Assembly: GCA_009773335.1 (NCBI GenBank) | Contig: WRPF01000012.1 | Span: forward strand, 1-58,345 | Length of the DNA stretch: 58,345 bases | From: Caulobacteraceae bacterium | Lineage (GTDB): Bacteria > Pseudomonadota > Alphaproteobacteria > Caulobacterales > Aquidulcibacteraceae | Direction of reading: 5' to 3' | Shown: in pieces, positions 25,084 to 34,695 of the stretch | Position numbering within the stretch: the stretch's first letter is position 1 | Layout: the number at the start of each line of letters is the position of its first letter | Program-made: the position numbers and the translations under genes | Notes under the pieces: generated by a model | What the model was told of the DNA's origin: nothing | The model's input: the letters and a program-made list of their open reading frames with translations, nothing else | Database searches by the model: none

Positions 25084-27015
25084 CTATTTCTTCGGCAGAA
25101 GCCGGTCGAGCGGGGAAGGTTGAGCTGGCGTCGTTTCCTGCTTCGGCCGTCCGATGAGCCCGCCGAGGCCGCCGAGATTGGTGCGCTCCAGCGCCCGCTG
25201 CACCTGGCCCTGCACCAGGTTTCCGAGATCGGGCGCGAACTTCGGCTTCGCCCACGGCCCGGAGATGCGGAACGGGACGCCGAGGCCCTGCACGTCGGCG
25301 CGGCCGCCCTGGCCTTCGATGGCGCGGACAGCGCGCGGGGCGATGCGCATGTCGATGGTCTGGCCGCCGATGTCGACGCCGCCGGTTCCGTCGAGCCGCA
25401 CGAAGGGGTTGAGCAGGCGCAGGTCCGTGGTGTTCGCGACGCCGCCGGCGACGGCGAAGGTCGCGGCGAATTCCGCGAAGTCGGTCTTGGCTGCGGCGCC
25501 GACAGTTTCGCCGGAGATCGCCGCCTGCACGGTGCGCGCGATCTGCGCGAGGTTCACGCCGCGCCACGCGCCGTCGTTGAAGTTGAACGCGGCCGCGCCG
25601 GCGAGGGTGCGCATGATGTCGGCCTGCGAGCGGCCCTGTCCGGTGAGCGAGGCTTTCAGCGTGCCCTTGCCCTCGATCTTGTCGAAGCCGATCGCGGCGG
25701 TGAGCAGCGGCAGCGCTTCCACGTTCGCGACATCGATCTCGCTTGTGAGTTTCGTCGTCGCGCCGCGGGCGTCCACCAGAAGGTGCGCCGTGCCCGCGCC
25801 GCCGTAGAGCGACACGCGGCTCAGGCGCGCATCCAGTATGCCGTTCGTCAGCTTCAGCGCGAGCTGGCCGTTGGCGAACTGCATCTTCTGGAATTTGAGA
25901 TCGCCGACAGCCAGCGCGAGATCGGCGTCCGCCGCGCGCAGGCCGGCGAGGTCCATCGGCTTTGCGTCCCACGCCGTCGACGTGTTCACGCCGGCCGAAG
26001 CGACGCCCGCAGCGGGGGCGGGGAGATAGGTGTTGGTGTCGAGCGCGGGGATAGCCAGCGCGCCCGAAACGGCGAGGCGGCCGTTGTCGGCCACGTTCAC
26101 CGTCACGTCGCCGGTCGCGGTCACCGCATCGAGGCGGAAGGCGCCTTTGGTGAAGGCGTAGCGCGGGCCGAGTGCTGCGAACTGCGACTTCACGTCGAAC
26201 GCTGCGAAGCCCGGTCCCGGCGGCAGCGGCGAGCCGAGCCAGTCGAGCAGGGCGCGCACGCTCGCGCCGCTGGTTTCGAGTTTGCCGGTGACGCCGCCGG
26301 TCGCGGTATCAACCGCGCCGTCGAGCGTGGCCTTCACGGCGGGCGCGTTCAGCGTGAGGCGGATCGGCGTTGCGCCTTTCTCCAGCGTGGCGCGGGGATT
26401 GGCGATGGTCGCGCCGAGGCTCAGCGTCTGTTTGCGATAGGTGCACGAGCCGTCGAGCGTCGCGGGCAGGTCGAGGGACTTGAGATCGAGGATGGCGTCG
26501 ATGTCGGTGACGACGAGCGGCTCGCCGCCGTCGTCGCCGATGAAGGTCAGCGCGCCATCGATCACACGCATGTCGTCGAGGCGCAGGGACTTGAGTTTCG
26601 TCGCCGGCTGGCCCGGTTGTGCGGGCTGCTCGGGGAAGGTCCAGTTCGCCGCGCCGTCCTTTTTCGCGATGAGCGTGAAGACGGGTTCCTCAAGGATCAG
26701 GCGGCGCACTTCGATGTCGCCCTTCAGCAGCGGCGCCACCGCAACGGCGAAGACGATTTTCTTCGCCGCGAGAAACGGCGCGCCCTCGAAGCCTGCGGGA
26801 TTGGAGAGCTTCACGTCGGCGGCGGAAAATCCCGCCGAGGGCCAGAGCGTCATCTCCACGTCGCCGCCGATATCCAGCGTGCGGCCGGTGGATTGCTGGA
26901 TCTGCTTTTTCACCTCCGCGATCGCGAGATCCTTCGGGAAGAAGGCGAAGAACGCGGCAGCGGCGCCGACGATCAGGACAAACACTGCAACAAGCGCGAT
27001 CAGAACCCGTTTCAT
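25084..27015 (-). CDS. AsmA family protein
   Basis: A 643-residue protein with an N-terminal membrane anchor (MKRVLIALVAVFVLIVGAAAAFFAFF). A large beta-rich periplasmic part follows and ends with the AsmA C-terminal region (GKGTLKASLTGQGRSQADIMRTLAGAAAFNFNDGAWRGVNLAQIARTVQ in 25 kb coordinates 25.5-25.7). AsmA-like proteins are thought to bridge the periplasm and move phospholipids to the outer membrane. The start at 27015 follows a GGAAG and begins with the anchor. Monocistronic on the minus strand, upstream of cysK by about 95 bases. Confidence 0.88.
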   Translation of the reverse strand: MKRVLIALVAVFVLIVGAAAAFFAFFPKDLAIAEVKKQIQQSTGRTLDIGGDVEMTLWPSAGFSAADVKLSNPAGFEGAPFLAAKKIVFAVAVAPLLKGDIEVRRLILEEPVFTLIAKKDGAANWTFPEQPAQPGQPATKLKSLRLDDMRVIDGALTFIGDDGGEPLVVTDIDAILDLKSLDLPATLDGSCTYRKQTLSLGATIANPRATLEKGATPIRLTLNAPAVKATLDGAVDTATGGVTGKLETSGASVRALLDWLGSPLPPGPGFAAFDVKSQFAALGPRYAFTKGAFRLDAVTATGDVTVNVADNGRLAVSGALAIPALDTNTYLPAPAAGVASAGVNTSTAWDAKPMDLAGLRAADADLALAVGDLKFQKMQFANGQLALKLTNGILDARLSRVSLYGGAGTAHLLVDARGATTKLTSEIDVANVEALPLLTAAIGFDKIEGKGTLKASLTGQGRSQADIMRTLAGAAAFNFNDGAWRGVNLAQIARTVQAAISGETVGAAAKTDFAEFAATFAVAGGVANTTDLRLLNPFVRLDGTGGVDIGGQTIDMRIAPRAVRAIEGQGGRADVQGLGVPFRISGPWAKPKFAPDLGNLVQGQVQRALERTNLGGLGGLIGRPKQETTPAQPSPLDRLLPKK

Positions 27016-27174
27016 CTGCTTCCCTCGGCACGCGCCACATCGAGCCCGCAATCTAGCACAGCGCCGCGGAGGGGGGGGAAGCGCCGCGACGATCTTTCGC
27101 GCTGGCGCAACTTCCGGACTGTTCCGGCGTTTTCATACTGGTCCCGCAAGGGGACCGAAGGGTTTCCCATTCAG

Positions 27175-27711
27175 ATGGCCTATGACGGAGCGCTCGCGCC
27201 GGTCTTTCAACACCATACGCCCGGCTTCCAGATCGGCGTGACGCCCAACCAGTTCGGGCGGGCCCGTTGGCTTGAGGGTGACGTGAAGGTTCAGGATCGG
27301 CTGGCGCTGCTGTTCGGGTACGCTTCGGTCGGGGCTGGCGCAGGCATTGCGGCCGGGATGATCGCCGGCGTGGTGCAGCCTGCGCTGATACCGGTTCTCA
27401 CGATCGTCACGCTCACCGGATCGATCCTGCTGGCGCGGCAGGCGTCGCGGCGCTTGCACTGGAGCGCGGTGGTCCTGCTGATCGCCCTGCATCTGAGCGC
27501 GATGGCGGCTGCGGCGAGCGCTCTGGTTCCCGGCGAGACGGCGCGGCTGGCGCCGGCGGCGGGCGTGTTCGCGGGCGTCCTGGTCGTGCTCGCCCTGGGC
27601 TATGGGCGCTGGTACACGACGACGCTCAACATGGCGTTCCAGGCGCTTCTGCTCGGCGCGCCGTTCGGCGCAGCGGCGGTCTCCACCATTTTCGGGCTTG
27701 GCGTCGCCTGA
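27175..27711 (+). CDS. Small multi-spanning membrane protein, unknown
   Basis: A 178-residue protein: a polar N-terminus of about 40 residues, then about five hydrophobic segments (from residues ~47, 67, 98, 124 and 153) with short loops, ending at FGLGVA. I recognise no family. The longer open frame upstream is the antisense of asmA and is not used; the ATG at 27175 is the first start after it, with only a weak ribosome-binding site. Its TGA is directly abutted by the stop of the convergent dut gene (TGATCA at 27709-27714). Confidence 0.6.
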   Translation: MAYDGALAPVFQHHTPGFQIGVTPNQFGRARWLEGDVKVQDRLALLFGYASVGAGAGIAAGMIAGVVQPALIPVLTIVTLTGSILLARQASRRLHWSAVVLLIALHLSAMAAAASALVPGETARLAPAAGVFAGVLVVLALGYGRWYTTTLNMAFQALLLGAPFGAAAVSTIFGLGVA

Positions 27712-28167
27712 TCAGCTCTTGCCGGTCGATCCGAATCCGCCTGCGCCGCGCTCTGTTTCGTCGAGCGCGTCCACCTCGCTCCATGACGCCTGCGTGACGG
27801 GCGCGATCACCATCTGCGCGATGCGGTCGCCACGCGCGATCACGAACGGCTCCTGACCCAGATTGACGAGGACCACCGCAAGCTCGCCGCGATAGTCCGC
27901 GTCCACCGTGCCCGGCGAATTCAGGCACGTGATCCCGTGTTTCAGCGCCAGTCCCGAACGCGGCCGCACCTGCGCCTCGTATCCGGCCGGCAGCGCGATC
28001 GCCAATCCCGTCGGCGCCAGCGTGCGTGCGCCGGGCGCCAGCGTCACGGGCGCGTCTGCCGGCACGGCGGCGCGCAGGTCCATGCCGGCCGAGAGCGGCG
28101 TCTCGTAGGCGGGCAGGGGGAGGTCGCCATTGTGCGGCAGGCGGCGGATTTTGACGGTGATGCTCAT
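27712..28167 (-). CDS. dut: dUTP diphosphatase
   Basis: dUTPase hydrolyses dUTP to dUMP and PPi, keeping uracil out of DNA and feeding dTMP synthesis. The 151-residue trimeric-type protein has all five motifs: [25 protein letters not shown] with the catalytic Asp, GDRIAQMV and the C-terminal [10 protein letters not shown] lid. Its ATG overlaps the stop of the methyltransferase gene (ATGA at 28164-28167). Confidence 0.97.
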   Translation of the reverse strand: MSITVKIRRLPHNGDLPLPAYETPLSAGMDLRAAVPADAPVTLAPGARTLAPTGLAIALPAGYEAQVRPRSGLALKHGITCLNSPGTVDADYRGELAVVLVNLGQEPFVIARGDRIAQMVIAPVTQASWSEVDALDETERGAGGFGSTGKS

Positions 28168-28940
28168 GGCGCGGTGGTAGCCGATTCGGCGGCGAGGAAC
28201 TGCACGGCGAGGCGTTCGGCGACCGGCAGCATCTGTTCGCGCGTCCACAGGCCCATCTCGCGCGGCGCAAAGGGCGCCACCCAGTCGTCGAAGCGTTCGA
28301 GCGGCTCGGGGAAACTGAACGGATCGCTGCGCAGGTCGATCGGGCGCGCATCGCCGGTGTTGATGTTGCGGTTCGCGAACGGCTCTGCCTTCGGCACGAT
28401 GTGCGTGGTCAGCAGCAGCAGCGGAATGTCGGCGCGCACGAACTGTTGCAGCGCGCGGGCGATGTCGGCGTAGCTCAGGTGGAAGAAGCAGTCGCGACAC
28501 ATCCACATGTCGACGGCGGGCAGCGGGCCCTTGGTGATGTCGAGATGGATGAAATCGTGGCGATCGTCGCCGTGGCGGGCCTTCGTGTCGGCGATGAGTG
28601 CGGGCACGATGTCGCCGCCGATATAGCGCATGCCGGGCGGGGTCTTCACCGCGCGCATCCAGTGGAAATCGCCGCACGGCGCATCGAGGAACGTGCGCAC
28701 GCCGTTTTCCGCAAGCACGCGTTCGAGCGCGGCGCGCAGGCTCGCGGTGTAGGCCATCGTGGAGCCGGGGCCGGAGCGGCTTTCGAGGTCGCTCCACAGG
28801 TTGTGCTCGTAGATTTCCTCGAACACGCTCTGCTTGTTCTGCACGGTGCCGAGGCCCGCCTTCAGCTTGCGGTAGCGCGCGCGGCGGAACGGTTTGCCGA
28901 GCGCATGGCCGAGGCGGGCGAAGAGGGAGGGGGAGCTCAT
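28164..28940 (-). CDS. SAM-dependent methyltransferase-like protein
   Basis: A 258-residue cytoplasmic protein with a class I methyltransferase core: motif I is [18 protein letters not shown], followed by [13 protein letters not shown] (acidic strand 2) and [29 protein letters not shown]. The family resembles class I methyltransferases found in polysaccharide or glycan gene sets, but the substrate is unknown. It is translationally coupled to dut and probably supplies its transcript. Confidence 0.8.
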   Translation of the reverse strand: MSSPSLFARLGHALGKPFRRARYRKLKAGLGTVQNKQSVFEEIYEHNLWSDLESRSGPGSTMAYTASLRAALERVLAENGVRTFLDAPCGDFHWMRAVKTPPGMRYIGGDIVPALIADTKARHGDDRHDFIHLDITKGPLPAVDMWMCRDCFFHLSYADIARALQQFVRADIPLLLLTTHIVPKAEPFANRNINTGDARPIDLRSDPFSFPEPLERFDDWVAPFAPREMGLWTREQMLPVAERLAVQFLAAESATTAP

Positions 28941-29059
28941 GACAGGTTCGGTAAGGTATTACAGGACGTTTATCTAGGCCGGGTCTGACCGGGCGCGGGT
29001 CTGCGTCGCCGGAATCGAGAGATTTCGGCGTTGAGCGCGTGCGGATTGCGGTGTGCAGG

Positions 29060-29554
29060 TCATGAGGTGTCCGCGCAGTCCGGCGCATGTGCGGGCGCGG
29101 CATCTTCGCAGCACTGCGCAGGTGGCGCGACGGCGAGGCGTCGCCATGCGGCGTTCGCCCATCTGACCCGGCGGACGATGCGCTTGATGGCGTTCTCAAG
29201 ATCGTCGAGCGCGGCGCGCATGGCGGCGGGGCTCGATAGATCGAGATCGCGGGTGAAGTGCTTCACCAGCCGCGTGCGTCGTCGCGTGATGCGAAATCCC
29301 CTTGTGACGGACGGCGGACGCCATGTGCGTTTCGCGTGTGGCTTCAGATCGAACCGCGCGAACGCGAGCAGATAGAGCACGCGCTTCAGATCGCGACGCA
29401 GATACCGCATCTCCTCGCGCACCCGCAGCTTCATCGCCCGCATCCCGCTCCATCCCGCAAACATGCCGACAAGCTCCAGCAGCCAGAGCTTCAGGCTCAT
29501 GGCGAACGCGGTGATGTCAGCGATGTGGGGGCGGACGGGATTGTACGTGCGCAT
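29060..29554 (-). CDS. Hypothetical basic protein
   Basis: A 164-residue protein, rich in Arg. It begins [30 protein letters not shown], with a possible amphipathic or membrane-associated helix at residues ~15-35, then basic helices ([20 protein letters not shown]) and a C-terminal part with [31 protein letters not shown]. The start is set by AGGAG five bases upstream of 29554; a longer in-frame extension exists without such a site. No family recognised. The AT-poor composition matches its neighbours. Confidence 0.6.
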   Translation of the reverse strand: MRTYNPVRPHIADITAFAMSLKLWLLELVGMFAGWSGMRAMKLRVREEMRYLRRDLKRVLYLLAFARFDLKPHAKRTWRPPSVTRGFRITRRRTRLVKHFTRDLDLSSPAAMRAALDDLENAIKRIVRRVRWANAAWRRLAVAPPAQCCEDAAPAHAPDCADTS

Positions 29555-29717
29555 GCTCTCCTGCCATGCGGGGTGAATGACGGGAAGGAGTATGCGGCCG
29601 GCGGGAGTCCGGTCGGATAGATTGTGGAACGCGCGCGCCTTTTCCTTGCAGTGAAGGAGACCTCTGCGAAACCTTTTCGCCAGAGGGCGCGAAGGTCTGA
29701 TCACAGCGCCGCTGCTC

Positions 29718-29813
29718 GGTCCCGGCGAAAGCCGGGACCCATTTTCCGCCGAGATTCAATGCGCTGTGCCGATTCCGTCGACATGAAATGGACCCCGGCT
29801 TTCGCCGGGGCCG
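29718..29813. repeat. Inverted pair of a second hairpin repeat family
   Basis: GGTCCCGGC-GAAA-GCCGGGACC (29718-29739) is a perfect hairpin with a GNRA tetraloop. About 50 bases on, CCCCGGC-TTTC-GCCGGGG (around 29793-29810) is its inverted, slightly different partner. The two can also pair with each other. They lie in the gap between the 29060-29554 gene and coaBC, which carries no gene. Confidence 0.75.
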
Positions 29814-29926
29814 AGCGACGCCGGCGTTTCGCAGAGATTTCCTTGCAGGGGGAGGAGGCGCAAAAATAGGTGGTGATCGGTGTGGTGACGCGCGCGTGCG
29901 TTCCCCGCATTTTCAGGTGCTGGAGA

Positions 29927-30024
29927 GTAGGACCGCGGGCCTATGGCCCGCATCGGTGTTCAACTCACCCACCGCCGTCACCGGAACGAAGCTGTGTATG
30001 CGGGCCATAGGCCCGCTGTCCTAC
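29927..30024. repeat. REP doublet A (stem GCGGGCC)
   Basis: GTAGGACC followed by the hairpin GCGGGCC-TAT-GGCCCGC (29935-29951), then about 48 bases, then the mirror copy GCGGGCC-ATA-GGCCCGC (30000-30016) followed by GTCCTAC. The GTAG foot next to an imperfect palindrome is the hallmark of REP sequences. It is one of two doublets in the otherwise empty stretch between 29555 and 30163. Confidence 0.85.
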
Positions 30025-30040
30025 TCGCGGACGCCTGAGA

Positions 30041-30140
30041 GTAGGACCGCGCACCTCCCGGTGCGCATGGGCGGATCAGACAGGCGGCGGCGGTGCGTGA
30101 ACCAAACACTGTATGCGCACCGGGAGGTGCGCGGTCCTAC
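30041..30140. repeat. REP doublet B (stem GCGCACC)
   Basis: GTAGGACC followed by GCGCACC-TCCC-GGTGCGC (30049-30066), then about 48 bases, then GCGCACC-GGGA-GGTGCGC (30115-30132) followed by GGTCCTAC. Foot, spacing and total length match doublet A, but the stem sequence is entirely different on both sides, with base pairing kept. It ends 24 bases before the coaBC stop. Confidence 0.85.
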
Positions 30141-30163
30141 CCGTCAACACCGGCGCGCGTCAC

Positions 30164-31360
30164 TCACGCCAGCGCCGCCGCGATCTCCGCGGCGAGTTTC
30201 CCCGCCACCGCCGTCTTCGCCATCTCCGGCCAGCGCTCCACGCCGTCGGCGCGGATGATCATCACCTGGTTGGAGTCGCCGCCCATGACGTCGCCGGACA
30301 CATCGTTGGCGACGATCCAGTCGCAGCCTTTTTTCGCGAGCTTCTGTTTCGCGTGCGCCTCGACGTCGTTGGTTTCCGCCGCGAAGCCGACCACGAGGCG
30401 CGGGCGTTTCGATTTCTTCTTCGAGAGCGTGGCGAGGATGTCGGGGTTTTCGGAAAGGCTGATCGGCGGCGGGCCGTCGGCGCCTTTCTTGATCTTCTTC
30501 GAGGCGGTCGATTCAGGGCGCCAGTCCGCGACGGCGGCGACGCACACGGCGGCGTCAGCGGGCAGCGCCGCTTCGCACGCGGCGAGCATCTGTTCGGCCG
30601 ATTCCACGCGCACGATGTCGACGCCGAATGGATCGGCGAGCGCTACGGGGCCGGAGACGAGACGCACATGCGCGCCGAGACGCGCGAGCGCTTCTGCAAT
30701 CGCAAAGCCCTGCTTGCCGGACGAGCGGTTCGAGATGAAGCGCACGGGATCGATCTGTTCGAGCGTGGGGCCTGCGGTGACGAGCACCTTGCGGCCGGCG
30801 AGCGGCTGGCCGATGGCGCGCTGGTCGTAGAAGGCGAGAATGGCGTCGTGGATCGCCTGCGGCTCGGCCATGCGGCCGGGGCCGAATTCGCCGCAGGCCA
30901 TGGCGCCGTCGTCGGGGCCGATGAATTGCACGCCGTCCGCCGCAAGGCGCGCGCGATTGCGCTGCGTCGCCGCGTTGAGCCACATGCGCACGTTCATCGC
31001 CGGCGCCATCAGCACCGGCTTGTCGGTGGCCAGAAGTGCTGTGGAGGCGAGATCGTTGGCTAGCCCATGCGCGACCTTCGCCATGAGATCGGCTGTCGCC
31101 GGCGCGACGACCACGAGATCAGCGCTGCGCGAGAGCTGGATGTGGCCCATCTCCGCCTCGTCGGTGAGGCTGAAGAGATCGCCGTAGACCTTGTCTTCCG
31201 TCAGCGAACCCACCGAGAGCGGCGTGACGAAATGCGACGCCGCGTTCGTCACGATCGCGCGCGTGCGCACGCCGGATTTCGCGAGCAGGCGGATCAGCTC
31301 GAGCGACTTGTACGCCGCAATGCCGCCGCCGATGACCAGAAGGACGCGCCGTTCGGTCAT
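30164..31360 (-). CDS. coaBC: Bifunctional phosphopantothenoylcysteine decarboxylase/phosphopantothenate-cysteine ligase
   Basis: CoaBC performs two consecutive steps of coenzyme A synthesis. The 398-residue protein begins with the flavin-binding CoaC half: LLVIGGGIAAYKSLELIRLL, the catalytic His region EMGHIQLSRSADLVVVAPATADLMAK, PAMN in LMAPAMNVRMW, and ACGEFGPGRMAEP. The CoaB half follows: VLVTAGPTLEQIDPVRFISNRSSGKQG and the late FAAETNDVEAHAKQKLAKKGCDWIVAND. The ATG at 31360 overlaps the ubiB stop. Third gene of ubiE-ubiB-coaBC. Confidence 0.96.
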   Translation of the reverse strand: MTERRVLLVIGGGIAAYKSLELIRLLAKSGVRTRAIVTNAASHFVTPLSVGSLTEDKVYGDLFSLTDEAEMGHIQLSRSADLVVVAPATADLMAKVAHGLANDLASTALLATDKPVLMAPAMNVRMWLNAATQRNRARLAADGVQFIGPDDGAMACGEFGPGRMAEPQAIHDAILAFYDQRAIGQPLAGRKVLVTAGPTLEQIDPVRFISNRSSGKQGFAIAEALARLGAHVRLVSGPVALADPFGVDIVRVESAEQMLAACEAALPADAAVCVAAVADWRPESTASKKIKKGADGPPPISLSENPDILATLSKKKSKRPRLVVGFAAETNDVEAHAKQKLAKKGCDWIVANDVSGDVMGGDSNQVMIIRADGVERWPEMAKTAVAGKLAAEIAAALA

Positions 31361-32949
31361 CGCTTCACCGGCGTCTTCGCTTCCACGGATGTCGGCTGCA
31401 TCGGTCCGCTTGAGCGCGGCGCGTTCGAGACCATCAGCGCCAGCATCGTCATGACGCCCGCAACCGCGCCAACCCAGAAGTGGCGCCACTGGAAGGGCAC
31501 GCGCTCTGCGGCGCTCGGCGTGGAACGGATCGCGTTCGCTGCGCCTTCAAGTGCTGCCAGCGTCTGCGGCAGGCGGCGCAGCGCGCCAAGTCCCGCGCCC
31601 GCTTCGTCGATGGCGCGGCGCGCGGTGGACTCTGCGCCCAGTTCGCGGCGCACCCAGCGTTCCACGATCGGCCGTGCAGCGGCCCACATGTCGTGGCGGG
31701 GATCGAGCGTGCGCGACACGCCCTCGACCTGCACCATCGTCTTCTGCAGCATCACCAGTTCCGGCCGCAGGTGCATGCCGAACATGTGCGTGATGTCGAA
31801 GAGTTGCAGCAGCAGCTTCGACATCGAGACCTGGTCGGCGGTCTTGCCGAAGATGGGCTCGCCGATGGCGCGCAGGGCCTGCGCGAACTCCTCGACGGTG
31901 AACTTCTCCGGCACGTAGCCGGCTTCCTGGTGGACTTCGGCCACGCGCTTGTAGTCGCGGCGCAGGAACCCGTAGAGGATTTCCGCGAGGTAGCGGCGTT
32001 CCTTGTGGCCGATGCGGCCCATGATCCCGAAATCGACGATCCAGAGCTTGCCGTCACGGCCGTAGATGAGGTTTCCCTCGTGCATGTCGGCGTGGAAGAA
32101 GCCGTGGTCGAGCGCCGCCGCGAGGAAGCCGCGCGTCACGGAGATCGCGAGGCCCGGCAGATCGGCGCCCGCTGCGCGCAGGCCGACGTGATCGGTGAGC
32201 GCGGTGCCGTCGATCCAGTCGAGCGTCATCACGCGCTTGCCGGAGCGCGCCCAGTCGATGGACGGCACGCTGAGGAAGCCGTCCTTCTCGGCGACTTCCT
32301 TGAACTCCGCCGCCGCGCCCGCTTCGAGGCGCAGATCAAGCTCGCGTTCCATCGCCGTCGACACGGTCTCGATGAAGTTCACGGGCTCGAGACGGCGCGA
32401 GGAGGGGATGAAGAACTCGATGAGGCGCGCGCCGAAATGCAGCGCGCCCATTTCGCGCGCCATCTTCTTCTCGATGTTTGGGCGCAGGATTTTCACCGCG
32501 ACCGCGTGCTGGCGGTTCGGCCGCGCCTGGTGCACCTGCGCGATGGAGGCGGCGGCCATGGCTTCCGAGAACGTCTCGCCGAAGAGATCGACCGTCGAGC
32601 CGAACTCCGCGTTGATGGTGTCGAGCGCCTTCTCGCGCGAGAACGGCGGCAGGCGATCCTTGAGGCGCGCCAGATCCTGCGCGGCGGTGACGCCGATGAA
32701 ATCCGGCCGGGTGGCGAGGAACTGGCCGAGTTTCACATAGGCGGGCCCGAGCTTCTCCAGCGCCGTCGCCAGCCGTTCGCCGGGGGACTGTCCGCGCCGG
32801 GGGCGGGCGAACAGGCGGAAGAACTTGCTCAGGGCCTGCGCCCACCAGGGCAGGCGGCTCTGGTACTCCGCGGGCAAGAGGGCGTCATAGCGGAGCAGGA
32901 TCGCCGCCATCCGCAGGAGCCTCCAGGTATGCCCGATCCAGTCAAACAT
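31357..32949 (-). CDS. ubiB: UbiB family atypical kinase/ATPase for ubiquinone synthesis
   Basis: UbiB (ADCK family) is needed for ubiquinone synthesis, probably by extracting lipophilic intermediates from the membrane in an ATP-dependent way. The 530-residue protein has the diagnostic KxGQ motif at residues 73-76 (KLGQFLATRPDF), the Ala-rich loop AAASIAQVH in place of the P-loop, HGFFHADMHEGNLIY, and VDFGIMGRI for metal binding. A C-terminal hydrophobic segment anchors it. It starts three bases after ubiE and overlaps coaBC. Confidence 0.95.
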   Translation of the reverse strand: MFDWIGHTWRLLRMAAILLRYDALLPAEYQSRLPWWAQALSKFFRLFARPRRGQSPGERLATALEKLGPAYVKLGQFLATRPDFIGVTAAQDLARLKDRLPPFSREKALDTINAEFGSTVDLFGETFSEAMAAASIAQVHQARPNRQHAVAVKILRPNIEKKMAREMGALHFGARLIEFFIPSSRRLEPVNFIETVSTAMERELDLRLEAGAAAEFKEVAEKDGFLSVPSIDWARSGKRVMTLDWIDGTALTDHVGLRAAGADLPGLAISVTRGFLAAALDHGFFHADMHEGNLIYGRDGKLWIVDFGIMGRIGHKERRYLAEILYGFLRRDYKRVAEVHQEAGYVPEKFTVEEFAQALRAIGEPIFGKTADQVSMSKLLLQLFDITHMFGMHLRPELVMLQKTMVQVEGVSRTLDPRHDMWAAARPIVERWVRRELGAESTARRAIDEAGAGLGALRRLPQTLAALEGAANAIRSTPSAAERVPFQWRHFWVGAVAGVMTMLALMVSNAPRSSGPMQPTSVEAKTPVKR

Positions 32950-32952
32950 TGT

Positions 32953-33765
32953 TCAGACCACAAATCCCCAATGCAGCGCCGTCGCCCCGCCGGCGAAGTT
33001 CCGGTAACCGACCCGGGCGAACCCTGCGTCCGCGATCATGCCTGAAAAGGTTTCCTGATCCGGAAATCTGCGAATGGATTCCACCAGATAGCGGTAGGCC
33101 GCCTCATCGTTGGCCACCAGCTTGCCGATCGCCGGGATGACCCTGAAGGAATAGGCGTCATAGACGTCCGACACCCCTGCGATCGCCATCCGGGAGAATT
33201 CCAGGCAGACGAAGCGCCCGCCGGGCTTCAGGATGCGCCTGGCCTCCTTGAGCGCCTTGGGAATATCGGTGACGTTACGGATTCCGAAACTGATGATGTA
33301 GGCGTCCGCAAACCCGTCCGGGAAGGGCATGGCCTCGGCGTCGGCGACCTTCCAGGTAAAGCCGTCCTCGCCTCGGCCCCCATCGCGGCGACGCCCCGCC
33401 TCGAGCATCTCCTCGTTGATGTCGCAGACGTGGATATCGGCCATCTGGCCGCCCCGGCGCTTGCGGATGGCCTCCACGCGCTTCTTGATTCGCCGGGCGA
33501 TGTCTCCGGTGCCGCCCGCCACGTCGAGGATGACCTCCCCTGGACGGGGGTTGAGCCGGGCGACGGCGGCGTCCTTCCAGAGCCGGTGCATGCCAGCCGA
33601 CATGAGGTCGTTCATCAGGTCGTAACGGTTGGCGACGCGGTCGAAGACGTCCTTCACGCGCCCGGCCTTCTCGGCGGCGGGGACGTCCTCGTACCCGAAC
33701 GAGGCGGTGTCGTGGGAAGGGTCGGGGGCGGGTTGATGTGTCTTGGGAGCCATGGGCAAAGACAT
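32953..33765 (-). CDS. ubiE: Demethylmenaquinone/ubiquinone C-methyltransferase
   Basis: UbiE adds the C-methyl group in ubiquinone (and menaquinone) synthesis. The 270-residue protein has [25 protein letters not shown] at the start of the domain, SAM motif [13 protein letters not shown], the family signature [36 protein letters not shown], and the C-terminal [17 protein letters not shown] short Pro/His-rich N-terminal extension is present; ATG at 33753 is an alternative start. First gene of the ubiE-ubiB-coaBC operon, divergent from mutM. Confidence 0.96.
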   Translation of the reverse strand: MSLPMAPKTHQPAPDPSHDTASFGYEDVPAAEKAGRVKDVFDRVANRYDLMNDLMSAGMHRLWKDAAVARLNPRPGEVILDVAGGTGDIARRIKKRVEAIRKRRGGQMADIHVCDINEEMLEAGRRRDGGRGEDGFTWKVADAEAMPFPDGFADAYIISFGIRNVTDIPKALKEARRILKPGGRFVCLEFSRMAIAGVSDVYDAYSFRVIPAIGKLVANDEAAYRYLVESIRRFPDQETFSGMIADAGFARVGYRNFAGGATALHWGFVV

Positions 33766-33828
33766 AGGCTTCAGGCGCGCCGACCGCTACATGACACCCC
33801 ATGTCGCGCCGATCCGCCGCTGGCGGCC

Positions 33829-34689
33829 ATGCCTGAGCTCCCCGAAGTCGAAACCGTGCGGCGCGGCCTTGCGCCGGTGCTGGAGGGCAGGCGCATCGCG
33901 CGGGCGGAGGCGTGGCGGCCGGACTTGCGCTTTGCGCTGCCGGAGCGGTTTGCAGAGCGATTGACGGGCGCGAAGGTGCTGAAGCTCGATCGCCGCGCGA
34001 AGTATCTCGTGGCGCCGCTCGATACCGGCGAGACGCTCGTCGCGCATCTCGGCATGTCGGGACGCTTCACGATCCTTGCGAAGAAGAAGAGCGCCATCAG
34101 GCCGGGCGATTACTATTACGCCGATACGCCCGATCCCGCGCACACGCATGTCGTCTTCGAGACCGATCGCGGCGACCGCATCGAATACAACGACCCGCGC
34201 CGCTTCGGGTACATGACGCTGATACCCAGCGATGATGTGGACGCGCATCCGTATTTCGCGGGCCTCGGCCCCGAACCGCTCGGCAACGCCTTTCACGCCG
34301 ATCATCTCGCGGCGGCGTTCGCGGGCAAGAAGCAGAACGTGAAGGCGACGCTGCTCGACCAGCGCGTCGTCGCGGGCCTCGGCAACATCTATGTGTGTGA
34401 GGCGCTGCATCGTTCGGGGATTTCACCGAAGCGCGCGGCGGGCCGCATTTCCGCATCGCGTCTCGATTTGCTGACGACGACCGTGCGCGATGTGCTCAAC
34501 GAGGCCATCGAAGCCGGCGGCTCCACGCTGCGCGACTACGCCAGCGTCGATGGCGCGCTGGGGTATTTCCAGCATCGCTTCAAGGTGTACGGGCGCGAAG
34601 GGGAGGCCTGCGCGACCTGCGGGAGCGTGATTGCGCGCATCGTGCAGGGTGGAAGATCGACGTTTTATTGTTCGAGATGCCAGCGCTGA
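33829..34689 (+). CDS. mutM: Formamidopyrimidine-DNA glycosylase
   Basis: MutM removes 8-oxoguanine and formamidopyrimidines and nicks the abasic site. The 286-residue protein begins MPELPEVETVRRGLAP; Pro2 and Glu3 are catalytic after Met removal. Further landmarks are the lysine in LDRRAKYLVAPL, LVAHLGMSGRF, YNDPRRFGYM, the helix-two-turn-helix QRVVAGLGNIYVCEALHRSGI, and the C-terminal zinc finger with CATC and CSRC. The ATG at 33829 is fixed by the obligatory N-terminus. It is divergent from ubiE, with 63 bases between start codons. Confidence 0.97.
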   Translation: MPELPEVETVRRGLAPVLEGRRIARAEAWRPDLRFALPERFAERLTGAKVLKLDRRAKYLVAPLDTGETLVAHLGMSGRFTILAKKKSAIRPGDYYYADTPDPAHTHVVFETDRGDRIEYNDPRRFGYMTLIPSDDVDAHPYFAGLGPEPLGNAFHADHLAAAFAGKKQNVKATLLDQRVVAGLGNIYVCEALHRSGISPKRAAGRISASRLDLLTTTVRDVLNEAIEAGGSTLRDYASVDGALGYFQHRFKVYGREGEACATCGSVIARIVQGGRSTFYCSRCQR

Positions 34690-34695
34690 CACTTC

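Noticed and set aside
25120-27174. Long plus-strand frame opposite asmA, in frame with the small membrane protein
   Set aside because: Arg/Glu/His-rich shadow sequence. Only the part from the ATG at 27175 has a membrane-protein pattern.
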